Assembly (NCBI GenBank): GCA_965221585.1
Contig: OZ244898.1
Location: 558,001-622,000 of the forward strand
Source of the DNA: VXYK01 sp965221585
GTDB taxonomy: Bacteria; Actinomycetota; Acidimicrobiia; Acidimicrobiales; Aldehydirespiratoraceae
Direction: 5' to 3'
DNA: 64,000 nt
Of this stretch, positions 40,867 to 48,701 are shown one piece after another (the stretch's first letter is position 1; every line of letters begins with the position of its first letter). A model generated the notes under the pieces. That model ran no database searches and had not been told where the DNA came from. It saw only the letters and a program-made list of their open reading frames with translations. A program made the position numbers and the translations under genes.

Positions 40867-42120
40867 ATGTCGATTGATCGCCGCTCCCGACTCCAAAAGG
40901 ATGTCCGCGACCTCGAACGCGACGAAGTGTTCGATTCTCTGTTGCCCGAAGCGGTCTCCGAGCACGGCGCGCTCGCCGGTCGAGGCGTGACCTACAAGGA
41001 ACTTCCACCGGTGAACCTCCGGGTGGACGATCGTGCAGTCACATTGCGGGCGCAAGGCGACACGCTGGTTCTCGAAGAAGGCGACCAGCCCACGGGTGTC
41101 ACCGCCGAGATGCCTGCCGACGCACTGTCGGACCTGGTCCAGGACCATCAGTCGACGATGGGCCTGGCGATGACCTCCCGGGTGAAACTCACCAGCGGGA
41201 ACATCAACGAATGGATCGGTTGGGAGCCGGCGTTTCGAGCCCTGCTCGACGGGCGCCGGGTGCATGAGACCGGCGATGTCACGTTCTGCGACCTCGACGG
41301 CGACGAACTCGACCTGAGCCGGGTGTTCAGCATCGACGACGACCGGGAGGAGATGGCCCACTTCCTGCGCGAGGCCGGGTTCCTGCACCTCGCGGGCATC
41401 TTTGAGCCAGACGAGATGGACACGGTGGGTGCCGACATTGACGAGTGGATCGCCAAAGCCACGCCGGACGACGGCGAATCCTGGTGGGCCAAGGACTCCG
41501 ACGGCGTCGACCAGGCTGTGCGGGTCCTGTTCTTCCTGGAGAAGTCGGCCGCGTTGCGAGAACTCGTGACCGACGAGCGCTACCAGTGGCTCACCGAACT
41601 GACCGGTGACGGTCACCGGCACAACGGCGGTGCCGAAGGCCTGGTCAAGCCGCTGGGCATAGTCAAGGGGCTGTCGGATCTTCCCTGGCACAAGGACTGT
41701 GGCCAGGGTCGCCATTCCTACATGTGCAACGGAATGACCACCGGGATCAGCGTTACCGGAGCTGATCGGACCAGCGGTGCGCTCGGTGTGATCCCCGGAT
41801 CGCATCGGGCCAACACCATGGCCACCGGTCGCGACCCGAAACTCGACCTTCAACCGAGGATGTTGGAGACGAACAAAGGCGACGTCACGGTCCACTGCAG
41901 CGACACCCTGCATCGCGCCCACCCGCCGACCGAGCGACCCCGCAAGGTCGTCTACTCCTCGTTCGGGCTGCCGCCCCTGCCCGGTGATGTCGTCAAGCCC
42001 AACCCGCGCTACGGCCGGGAGGCACGCGCCGAGTTGACCGACGTGACCGATCGCATCGCCGCGGCCGACAACGAGAACGACCCCAAGCGCTACCGGGCCA
42101 CCCGGCAGCGGAAAGTTTGA
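40867..42120 (+). CDS. phytanoyl-CoA dioxygenase-family protein with N-terminal extra domain
   Basis: 417 aa. The C-terminal 260 residues are a PhyH-type Fe(II)/2-oxoglutarate oxygenase: iron ligands in LPWHKDCG (H-x-D) and the distal His in HCSDTLHRAHPP, with Arg in RPRKVVYSS for 2-oxoglutarate. The first 150 residues resemble an SCP2/sterol-carrier-type fold (VNLRVDDRAVTLRAQGDTLV, STMGLAMTSRVKLTSGN). That would deliver a lipid substrate; it is a visual judgement. It likely hydroxylates a lipid or acyl-CoA. Convergent with the VOC gene, 7 nt apart. Confidence 0.85.
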   Translation: MSIDRRSRLQKDVRDLERDEVFDSLLPEAVSEHGALAGRGVTYKELPPVNLRVDDRAVTLRAQGDTLVLEEGDQPTGVTAEMPADALSDLVQDHQSTMGLAMTSRVKLTSGNINEWIGWEPAFRALLDGRRVHETGDVTFCDLDGDELDLSRVFSIDDDREEMAHFLREAGFLHLAGIFEPDEMDTVGADIDEWIAKATPDDGESWWAKDSDGVDQAVRVLFFLEKSAALRELVTDERYQWLTELTGDGHRHNGGAEGLVKPLGIVKGLSDLPWHKDCGQGRHSYMCNGMTTGISVTGADRTSGALGVIPGSHRANTMATGRDPKLDLQPRMLETNKGDVTVHCSDTLHRAHPPTERPRKVVYSSFGLPPLPGDVVKPNPRYGREARAELTDVTDRIAAADNENDPKRYRATRQRKV

Positions 42121-42127
42121 GCGGCCC

Positions 42128-42565
42128 CTAGGCGGCGAACTCGAAGTACTGGACTTCGACCATCATCGGCAGCAGGTAGCCGACATAGAAACTGTGCAGC
42201 TTGAGGACTCCATGGTCCTCAACCTCGTAGTCGATGATGTCGATCCGGTCGTCGGTCTCGGCTCGGGCCTTGGCCCGGTTCAGGACCTCGTGCAGCTCAT
42301 CGAGGCTGTCGACGGCCATGCCGAAATGGTCCAGACGAGGGGCGCTCATGGGCTCGTCGTCGGCGATGAGAAAAACGAACTGGTCGTAGCTGTGAACTCC
42401 CATGACCAGACGTTTGCGGTCCTCGGTCATCGAGGGGTACTCCTGCCACCCGAAGACCTCGGAGTAGAACCGGCAGATGTCGGCTCTGCCGGTCTCGTCG
42501 AGCGAGTCCGCGGGCATGCTCAGTGCCACATGGTTGAAGCGTGTGGGTCCGGAGAACTCCGTCAT
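42128..42565 (-). CDS. VOC-family (glyoxalase/dioxygenase fold) protein
   Basis: 145 aa, one VOC module pair: FNHVALSMPADSLDE at the start, WQEYPSMTEDRKRLVMG, DHFGMAVDSLDELHEVL and MMVEVQYFEF at the end. Metal ligands are likely His in NHVAL, His in DHFGM and Glu in VEVQYFE. It is the last gene of the five-gene operon 48587-42128, and its ATG overlaps the stop of the dehydrogenase gene. Reaction unknown. Confidence 0.85.
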   Translation of the reverse strand: MTEFSGPTRFNHVALSMPADSLDETGRADICRFYSEVFGWQEYPSMTEDRKRLVMGVHSYDQFVFLIADDEPMSAPRLDHFGMAVDSLDELHEVLNRAKARAETDDRIDIIDYEVEDHGVLKLHSFYVGYLLPMMVEVQYFEFAA

Positions 42566-43563
42566 GGCGCAACCAGAACCTTTCCTGCGATCTCGCCTGC
42601 ACGTAGTTGGGTCATGGCGTCGAGCATCCCGTCGAGATCGACAGTCTCCGGGTGGATCAGCCGATCCAGCGGCAGGGAACCGGACGCGATCAGGTCCATC
42701 GCTGCACCGAACCCGTCGGCGTCGTAGTTGAACGCCCCGGTTATGTGCAGTTCGTTGAGGATCACCCGGTTGGTGTCGAGACGTGGGTAGTCGAGTCCGG
42801 TGCCGACGATCACCAGCGTCCCGCCCCGCAGCAGCTGCGTCAGCCCCGCCTCGTTGGCGGCTCGGGCTCCGGATGACTCGAACACGACGTGATAACCGTC
42901 GTCGAGTGTCTCACCGGGATGGTCGGGAACGGTCAGGTCGTCCGGCCCCAGAACCGTCGCACCGAGAGTCGCGGCGAGACCTCGGCGTTGCTCCGTCAAC
43001 TCGACCGCGGTGACCTCGACCCCCCTGGCGACGAGGATGGCGATGATGGCCGCCCCGATGGGTCCGGCCCCGAAGACCATGGCACGCTGGGCGCCTTTGA
43101 TCTCCGAGTTGGTAACGGCATGGAGAGCAACCGCCAACGGCTCGGTATAGGCCGCGCTGGCCTGATCAATCTGGTCGGGAACCGTGACGAGTCGGCGCGG
43201 GTCGGTTGCCAGATACTGCGAGAACGCGCCGCGTTCAAGTGAACTGCCGGCATCCGGACGACTTTCGCAGAGGCTCGGGCGTCCGTTGCGGCACGGTTCG
43301 CAGTCGCCGCACCCGACTGAGGGAAGGCCGACGACTCGGGTCCCCTCGCGCAAGCCGCTGTCGAAGGCATTGATCACCCGCCCCGACCATTCGTGACCGA
43401 ACACCGAACCGGGCGTCCCCCAGCCGTCCAACATCATGTGCAGGTCTGTCCCGCAGATCCCGCAGTAGTCGATCTCGACCAGCACCTCACCCGGTCGCGG
43501 CGCCGGTGCAGGCACCGCTTGGATCTGAACGTCCCCCGCCCTGTGATAGACCGCGGCGCGCAT
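42562..43563 (-). CDS. zinc-dependent MDR dehydrogenase
   Basis: 333 aa from ATG 43563 (MRAAVYHRAGDVQI); upstream in-frame GTG 43575 is possible. Catalytic Zn ligands: Cys in YCGICGTDLH and the HE pair in FGHEWSG. The structural Zn site is CGDCEPCRNGRPSLC. The Rossmann loop is VFGAGPIGAAIIA. It oxidises an alcohol or polyol with NAD(P). Fourth gene of the operon. Confidence 0.92.
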   Translation of the reverse strand: MRAAVYHRAGDVQIQAVPAPAPRPGEVLVEIDYCGICGTDLHMMLDGWGTPGSVFGHEWSGRVINAFDSGLREGTRVVGLPSVGCGDCEPCRNGRPSLCESRPDAGSSLERGAFSQYLATDPRRLVTVPDQIDQASAAYTEPLAVALHAVTNSEIKGAQRAMVFGAGPIGAAIIAILVARGVEVTAVELTEQRRGLAATLGATVLGPDDLTVPDHPGETLDDGYHVVFESSGARAANEAGLTQLLRGGTLVIVGTGLDYPRLDTNRVILNELHITGAFNYDADGFGAAMDLIASGSLPLDRLIHPETVDLDGMLDAMTQLRAGEIAGKVLVAP

Positions 43564-43622
43564 CGTTCTGCTCACCCCTCCAGCATCGCGCAGAAACCCC
43601 TTTCTGGCCTCCAGAACGCCCA

Positions 43623-45056
43623 CTAGCTCTCAGCGAGGCGCGCAGCGAGAGCGGCGCGGTCGATCTTGCCGGAGGCGAGCAGCGGCATCTCAGAGACGTG
43701 TTCGAGGCGTTCAGGACAGATGTATCCTGCGGCTCCTCTGCTTTGGAACCATTGTCTGCAGGCGCTCAGATCGAATGTGTGGTCGGCGACCACGAACGCT
43801 GCGACCCGCGAACCCAGCCGATCGTCGGGCTCGCCGAGGGCCACAGCCGCGCTGACCGACCGGTGGGCTTCAAGGTGGTTCTCGACTTCTGCGGCTGAGA
43901 TGTTCTCCCCGCCACGGATGATCTGTTCGTCGAGCCGGCCTGTGATGGTGAGCCAGCCGTCGTCGATCACGCCGAGGTCGCCGGTCCGAAACCAGCCGTC
44001 TTCAAAGGCTGCGGCTGAATCGCCCTCGTCGAGATAGCCGCGGAAGATCTCCGGGCCCGACACCAACAATTCCCCGTGCTCATCGACCCGGATACGTGTC
44101 TCGCCGAAAGCTCGGCCGTCGGTGGTGATCATCCTGTCGACAGGATCGTCGAATCGGCTGGTGGTGACGCTCGGGGCCTCGGTCGAACCGTAGGTGCGTT
44201 TGACGACCGCAGCGAGTTCGCTGCCGGCCCTTCGGGCGAACTCGGGTGTCACCCCGGCACCGCCGCAGGAGATGAGGCGCAGCGATGCCACCCGTTCACG
44301 ATCGAAGGTCGGGTCGTCTATCAGGTCAATGAAGAAAGTCGGCGGGCCGACCATCCAGGTCACCTGCTCGGCTTCGATGAGCTGCTGCGCGGCTGCCGGG
44401 TTCCACTGCTTGGCCAACACCGTCTTGGCACCCAGCGCCGCGGGCACCAGCACTCCGTGCAACAACCCCGAGACATGCGCCAACGGAGCGGGCATGAGAA
44501 CACAGTCGTCCCTGGTCAACCCATGAATCTCTGCGATCTGGAGGGTCTTGACAACCAGGTTGGCGTGAGTGTGGATCACCCCTTTGGGCCTGGCGGTCGA
44601 ACCGGAGGTGAACATCACCAACGCATCGTCGGAGTCGCGACACTCGACCGCGGGTGCCTCGCCCCCGGTGAGTTCGTCGACTCCCACCGCCGCGGGTTCG
44701 TCCCGCAGCGCAGAGCCCGGATGACCGACAAGAAGGCTCGGGTGCGACTGGTCGATCACGTCGGCAATCTGGGCGGCACCGGCTCTGGGGTGCACCGGGA
44801 CCGCGACTGCACCGATTCGCCAACACGCCCGGTAGAGCGCGACCGCATCGATCCCGTTGGGCATCTGAAACGCGACATGGTCGCCGTGGCCGATCCCCCG
44901 GGCATTGAACGCCGCCGCCAGGCCCTGCGCCCGTTCGACGATCGCCGCGGTCGAGACCCGCTGGTCTCCCGAGACGATCAGATCGTCGCGCTCGGGTGCC
45001 GTGGCGAAGAGGTCTATCAACACCGCCGAGCCTCCCCGCTGCTCGGAGCCGTCCAC
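43623..45056 (-). CDS. acyl-CoA ligase (AMP-binding enzyme)
   Basis: 477 aa. Adenylate-forming motifs: FTSGSTARPKGVIHTH (about 150-165), TYGSTEAP, GWFRTGDLGVIDDGWL and GRLDEQIIRGGENISAAEVE, with the catalytic Lys in LASGKIDRAAL near the C-terminus. It activates a carboxylate with ATP and CoA. 19 nt separate it from the sulfatase stop. The GTG at 45023 is an alternative start. Confidence 0.92.
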   Translation of the reverse strand: MDGSEQRGGSAVLIDLFATAPERDDLIVSGDQRVSTAAIVERAQGLAAAFNARGIGHGDHVAFQMPNGIDAVALYRACWRIGAVAVPVHPRAGAAQIADVIDQSHPSLLVGHPGSALRDEPAAVGVDELTGGEAPAVECRDSDDALVMFTSGSTARPKGVIHTHANLVVKTLQIAEIHGLTRDDCVLMPAPLAHVSGLLHGVLVPAALGAKTVLAKQWNPAAAQQLIEAEQVTWMVGPPTFFIDLIDDPTFDRERVASLRLISCGGAGVTPEFARRAGSELAAVVKRTYGSTEAPSVTTSRFDDPVDRMITTDGRAFGETRIRVDEHGELLVSGPEIFRGYLDEGDSAAAFEDGWFRTGDLGVIDDGWLTITGRLDEQIIRGGENISAAEVENHLEAHRSVSAAVALGEPDDRLGSRVAAFVVADHTFDLSACRQWFQSRGAAGYICPERLEHVSEMPLLASGKIDRAALAARLAES

Positions 45057-45075
45057 GGATCTGCCGGCCGTCGAG

Positions 45076-47349
45076 TCACTGGTGTCGCATGATTTCTTCT
45101 AACAGCTCGTCGAATCGAGGCATTCTGGGTCGTCCCGCGTCGAGCACCACGCGTATCAGCGGCTCAAGACGGAATGGAGGTGAGTACGCGTCGTTGACGG
45201 GGAAAGGAGTGCTGTAACCGGCGGTCAACCAACTGCCATTCGTGCTCATCACTCGGGGCAGCGGCGCGGCGATGGTTCCTCCTCCGATCTCTGCTCCGTC
45301 GGCCAACAGTTTGACCTCGGTGGAGTTCTCGGCGGCGTCTCCGAGCGTCACTCCCAGCACGGTCGCACCCTCGGGGCGTGGCGTGCCGATACGGTGGCGC
45401 CCGCGTCCGGGTGAGGCGATGAACACGGCGATCTCGTCTTGGAGCGCCACCCACGACCAGCCAGTGATCCAGTTCCCCTGTTCGACGATCACTCCCGCTG
45501 CGTCGCCCAGCGGCCCATCGAGTTCGGCTGCGGCGGTGATCCCGCCGAACAGCAGCGGACCGGAGTAGGCGGCGACCCGCTCACCGGCGTTCAGTTCGTA
45601 GCGTCTGCGGTAACCGGCGTAAGGCACGAACGTGTGCGGAAATCGCGCCGTTGCTGAGTCGTCGATGGGCAGCACCTGGTTGCGCTCGGCCTCTGTCCAC
45701 CACAGATCGACCAGTTCCTGGAGTTTGCCGGGATGTTCGTCAGCCAGATCATGGCTTTCGGAGAAGTCGCTGCGGCAGTCGTACAGCGCCCAGGAGTCCT
45801 CATGAAAGTCGGCGCTGCCTTCGATCATCTCGCGTTCGTAGGGGTTCAGCTGGTTGACGTGGTCGGTGACTGCCTTCCAACCTTCGTGGTACATCGCCCG
45901 GTGTCCCCAGCATTCGTAGTACTGGCTGGTTCGGATCTCGGACGCGTCGACATCATTGATCGGTTCTCGCAGTGATACGCCGTCGACACTGATCTGGGGC
46001 ACCCCGCGCACCTCGTCAGGCTGCGCGACGCCGAGCAGGTCCAACACGGTGGGCCACAGATCGATCACGTGACAGTACTGGTCACGGATGCCGCCGGGGT
46101 CGCCGATGGCCGCTGGCCAGTGCAGGATCAGCGGGTCCCGCACGCCGCCTTCGAAGGTGTAGCGCTTCCATCGTTTGAGCGGCGTGTTGCCCGCATGGGC
46201 CCAACCCCAGGGGTAATGGTTGTATCCCTGGTGACCTCCTGCGGTGTCCATCTCGTCGATGAGGCGGGAGACGTCCTCGTAGGTGTCGTTCAGTTGTGCC
46301 ATGTGGTTGGTCGACCCGTGGGGGCCACCCTCACCCGACGCTCCGTTGTCGGAGATCAACAGGATCATGGTGTTGTCGAGTTCGCCGGTGGTTTCGAGTT
46401 GGTCGAGGATGCGACCGATCTGCGCGTCGGCGTGGGTCAGGAAGGCTGCGAATACCTCCTGCAGCAGCGCATAGAGACGCTGTTCGACCGCTGGGAGTGA
46501 GTCCCATTCGGCCACCCAGTCCGGGCGGGCCGGCAGGTCGACGTCGTCGGGGACAATCCCGAGTTCCTTCTGACGCTCGAGGGTCCGTTCTGCGAGCACG
46601 TCCCAGCCCTCATCGAAACGGCCGGCATAGGCATCGATCCACTCTTGGGGGACTTGGTGTGGTGAGTGCGGCGCTCCGGTCGCCCAATACAACATGAACG
46701 GACGGTCGGGTTGATGGATCCGCAGCTCACGGATGTTGGCGATGGCCTCATCGGCGATGTCTTCGCTGAAGTGGTATCCGTCCTCGGGAGTTCGTGGTGG
46801 ATCGACGTAGGACTGGTCGCGAACCAGGTCGGGAGTCCACTGGCTGTCCTCGCCTCCGAGGAATCCGTAGTAGCGGTCAAACCCGACCCCGGTCGGCCAG
46901 GTGTGGAACGGTCCGGCGGGCCCGCGATGGTCCCGCGGGCTGAGATGCCATTTGCCGATGGCCCAGGTGACCCAGCCCTCTTCGCGCAGCACCGCAGGCA
47001 GGGTGGCTGCGTTGGACGGCATCACCCCGGTGTAGGCGGGGAACGGCAGTGGCATGTCGGGCAGCATCCCCATGCCGACACGATGGTGATTGCGACCGGT
47101 CAGGGCGCTGGCGCGGGTGGGGGAGCAGACCGCGGTGGTGTGGAAGTTGGTGAAACGCAGGCCCCGCTCGGCGAGCCGGTCGATGTTGGGTGTGTCGATC
47201 AGCGATCCGTAGCAGCCGAGCTGACCGAAACCGCAGTCGTCGAGCACAATCATGATGACGTTGGGTGCGCCACGACGGTACGGATCAGGAGGCCGCGGCA
47301 TCCTTGACTCGTTCAGCGTCAATCCGATATGTGTGTCGGTGTCGTTCAT
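45076..47349 (-). CDS. type I sulfatase (arylsulfatase-like)
   Basis: 757 aa. It carries the formylglycine-forming motif CSPTR at Cys75 (C-x-P-x-R, needing FGE maturation) in FHTTAVCSPTRASALTGRN, preceded by NVIMIVLDDCGFG with the metal pair Asp37/38. IGKWHLSPRDHRGP and LISDNGASGEGG give further active-site residues. There is no signal peptide, so it is probably cytoplasmic. It lies in an operon with a dehydrogenase, a ligase and an acyl-CoA dehydrogenase, so desulfation may feed a carboxylic acid into CoA-dependent breakdown. Confidence 0.93.
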   Translation of the reverse strand: MNDTDTHIGLTLNESRMPRPPDPYRRGAPNVIMIVLDDCGFGQLGCYGSLIDTPNIDRLAERGLRFTNFHTTAVCSPTRASALTGRNHHRVGMGMLPDMPLPFPAYTGVMPSNAATLPAVLREEGWVTWAIGKWHLSPRDHRGPAGPFHTWPTGVGFDRYYGFLGGEDSQWTPDLVRDQSYVDPPRTPEDGYHFSEDIADEAIANIRELRIHQPDRPFMLYWATGAPHSPHQVPQEWIDAYAGRFDEGWDVLAERTLERQKELGIVPDDVDLPARPDWVAEWDSLPAVEQRLYALLQEVFAAFLTHADAQIGRILDQLETTGELDNTMILLISDNGASGEGGPHGSTNHMAQLNDTYEDVSRLIDEMDTAGGHQGYNHYPWGWAHAGNTPLKRWKRYTFEGGVRDPLILHWPAAIGDPGGIRDQYCHVIDLWPTVLDLLGVAQPDEVRGVPQISVDGVSLREPINDVDASEIRTSQYYECWGHRAMYHEGWKAVTDHVNQLNPYEREMIEGSADFHEDSWALYDCRSDFSESHDLADEHPGKLQELVDLWWTEAERNQVLPIDDSATARFPHTFVPYAGYRRRYELNAGERVAAYSGPLLFGGITAAAELDGPLGDAAGVIVEQGNWITGWSWVALQDEIAVFIASPGRGRHRIGTPRPEGATVLGVTLGDAAENSTEVKLLADGAEIGGGTIAAPLPRVMSTNGSWLTAGYSTPFPVNDAYSPPFRLEPLIRVVLDAGRPRMPRFDELLEEIMRHQ

Positions 47350-47372
47350 GGCCGGGTCGAGGTCCGCAGCGG

Positions 47373-48587
47373 TTACTCGATTGCGTGACGTTCGCGGAGT
47401 TTGCGGGCGATCACCATCTTCTGGATTTCGCTGGTGCCCTCACCGATGATCATCAGCGGCGTGTCGCGGAAGTACCTTTCGACGTCGTACTCCTGGGTGT
47501 ATCCGTTGCCGCCATGGATCCGCAGAGCCTCGGTGCTGATCTCGAAGGCAGCCTCGGAGGCGAACAGTTTTGCCATGCCAGCCTCGAGGTCTATCCGCTC
47601 GCCTGAGTCGTATTTGTCGGCAGCGTCGTAAGTCATCAGCCGTGCCGCCTGGAGTTTGGTGGCCATCTCAGCGAGTTTGAACTGGATCGCCTGGTGCTCG
47701 AAGATCGGCTTGCCGAAGGTCTCACGTTCGAGGCTGTATTTCATGGCCGCGTCGAAGGCGGCCTGGCCGACCCCGACGGAACGTGCAGCGATGTTGATCC
47801 GTCCGAGTTCCAGAGCCGACAGCGCATAGCGAAGTCCGTTGCCCATCCCCTCAGGACCACCGAGCAGGTTGGCATCGGGCACTCGATGGTCGACGTAGCT
47901 CATCTCGACCGTCTCGAGACCCTTGTAACCGAGCTTGCGAATGTGTTTCGAGGTCCGGATTCCCTCGAAGGCGTCGCCCGGTTCCTTCTCGACGAGAAAA
48001 CAGGTCACGCGGTTGTCGGGGGTGCGAGCCAGCAGCATCACCAGCGATGCCCGCTCACCGTTGGTCACCCACATCTTTGTTCCGTTGATGATCCACTCAT
48101 CGCCGTCTCTGGTGGCTTTGCAGCGAAGAGCTCCCGCATCGCTCCCGCTGTCGGGCTCCGAGAGGGAGAACGCAGCTCGATAGCGGCCGTCGACCATTCT
48201 CGGGAGGAAATTCCGGCGCTGTTCATCGGTTCCGTACCGTCCGATCATCACGCAGGCGATCTTGTGGGTGTTGAGGATTCCCGAGAGGCTCATCCACCCC
48301 CGGCTGAGTTCCTCGATCAGACGGGCGTAGGTTCTGGCGCTGAGCCCGAGGCCTCCGTATTCGGCGGGGATGGTCGCTCCGAAGAGGCCGAACTCGCACA
48401 TCTGTTCGAACATTTCCTGGGGGAACTCGTCGGCGTGTTCGAGCTCGCTCGCTCGGGGAACGACTTCACGATCGACCCAGGAGGCGACCACCGAGACGAT
48501 CTCATCGGCTATCTCCTGCTCGGCACTGTTCTGATCGTCGCCGTTCTGACGGGCCCTGTCCTGATGGGCGTTGTCCGGGTGGCTCAT
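47373..48587 (-). CDS. acyl-CoA dehydrogenase
   Basis: 404 aa. The first 28 residues are a hydrophilic Asp/Gln-rich extension. Motifs: FSLSEPDSGSDAGAL, WIINGTKMWVTNGERAS, and the C-terminal RIHGGNGYTQEY with GEGTSEIQKMVIAR, where the Glu of GEGTSE is the usual catalytic base. This is the short-chain type. It heads the five-gene operon (23 nt to the sulfatase). Confidence 0.93.
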   Translation of the reverse strand: MSHPDNAHQDRARQNGDDQNSAEQEIADEIVSVVASWVDREVVPRASELEHADEFPQEMFEQMCEFGLFGATIPAEYGGLGLSARTYARLIEELSRGWMSLSGILNTHKIACVMIGRYGTDEQRRNFLPRMVDGRYRAAFSLSEPDSGSDAGALRCKATRDGDEWIINGTKMWVTNGERASLVMLLARTPDNRVTCFLVEKEPGDAFEGIRTSKHIRKLGYKGLETVEMSYVDHRVPDANLLGGPEGMGNGLRYALSALELGRINIAARSVGVGQAAFDAAMKYSLERETFGKPIFEHQAIQFKLAEMATKLQAARLMTYDAADKYDSGERIDLEAGMAKLFASEAAFEISTEALRIHGGNGYTQEYDVERYFRDTPLMIIGEGTSEIQKMVIARKLRERHAIE

Positions 48588-48653
48588 ACGGGTTGTCTCC
48601 TACCTTGGATCTGCACATCACCAACCTAGAACAGTTCGCAGGGGACGAGAGCC

Positions 48654-48685
48654 CCTTGGGAGGACTCGGTCGAGTCCTCCCAAGG
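48654..48685 (-). terminator. strong intrinsic-type hairpin
   Basis: CCTTGGGAGGACTC / GAGTCCTCCCAAGG form a perfect 14-bp stem with a 4-nt loop. It lies 17 nt past the stop of the nucleotidase gene and ends its transcript before the acyl-CoA dehydrogenase operon. Confidence 0.75.
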
Positions 48686-48701
48686 AGATCAGCGAACCAT
48701 C

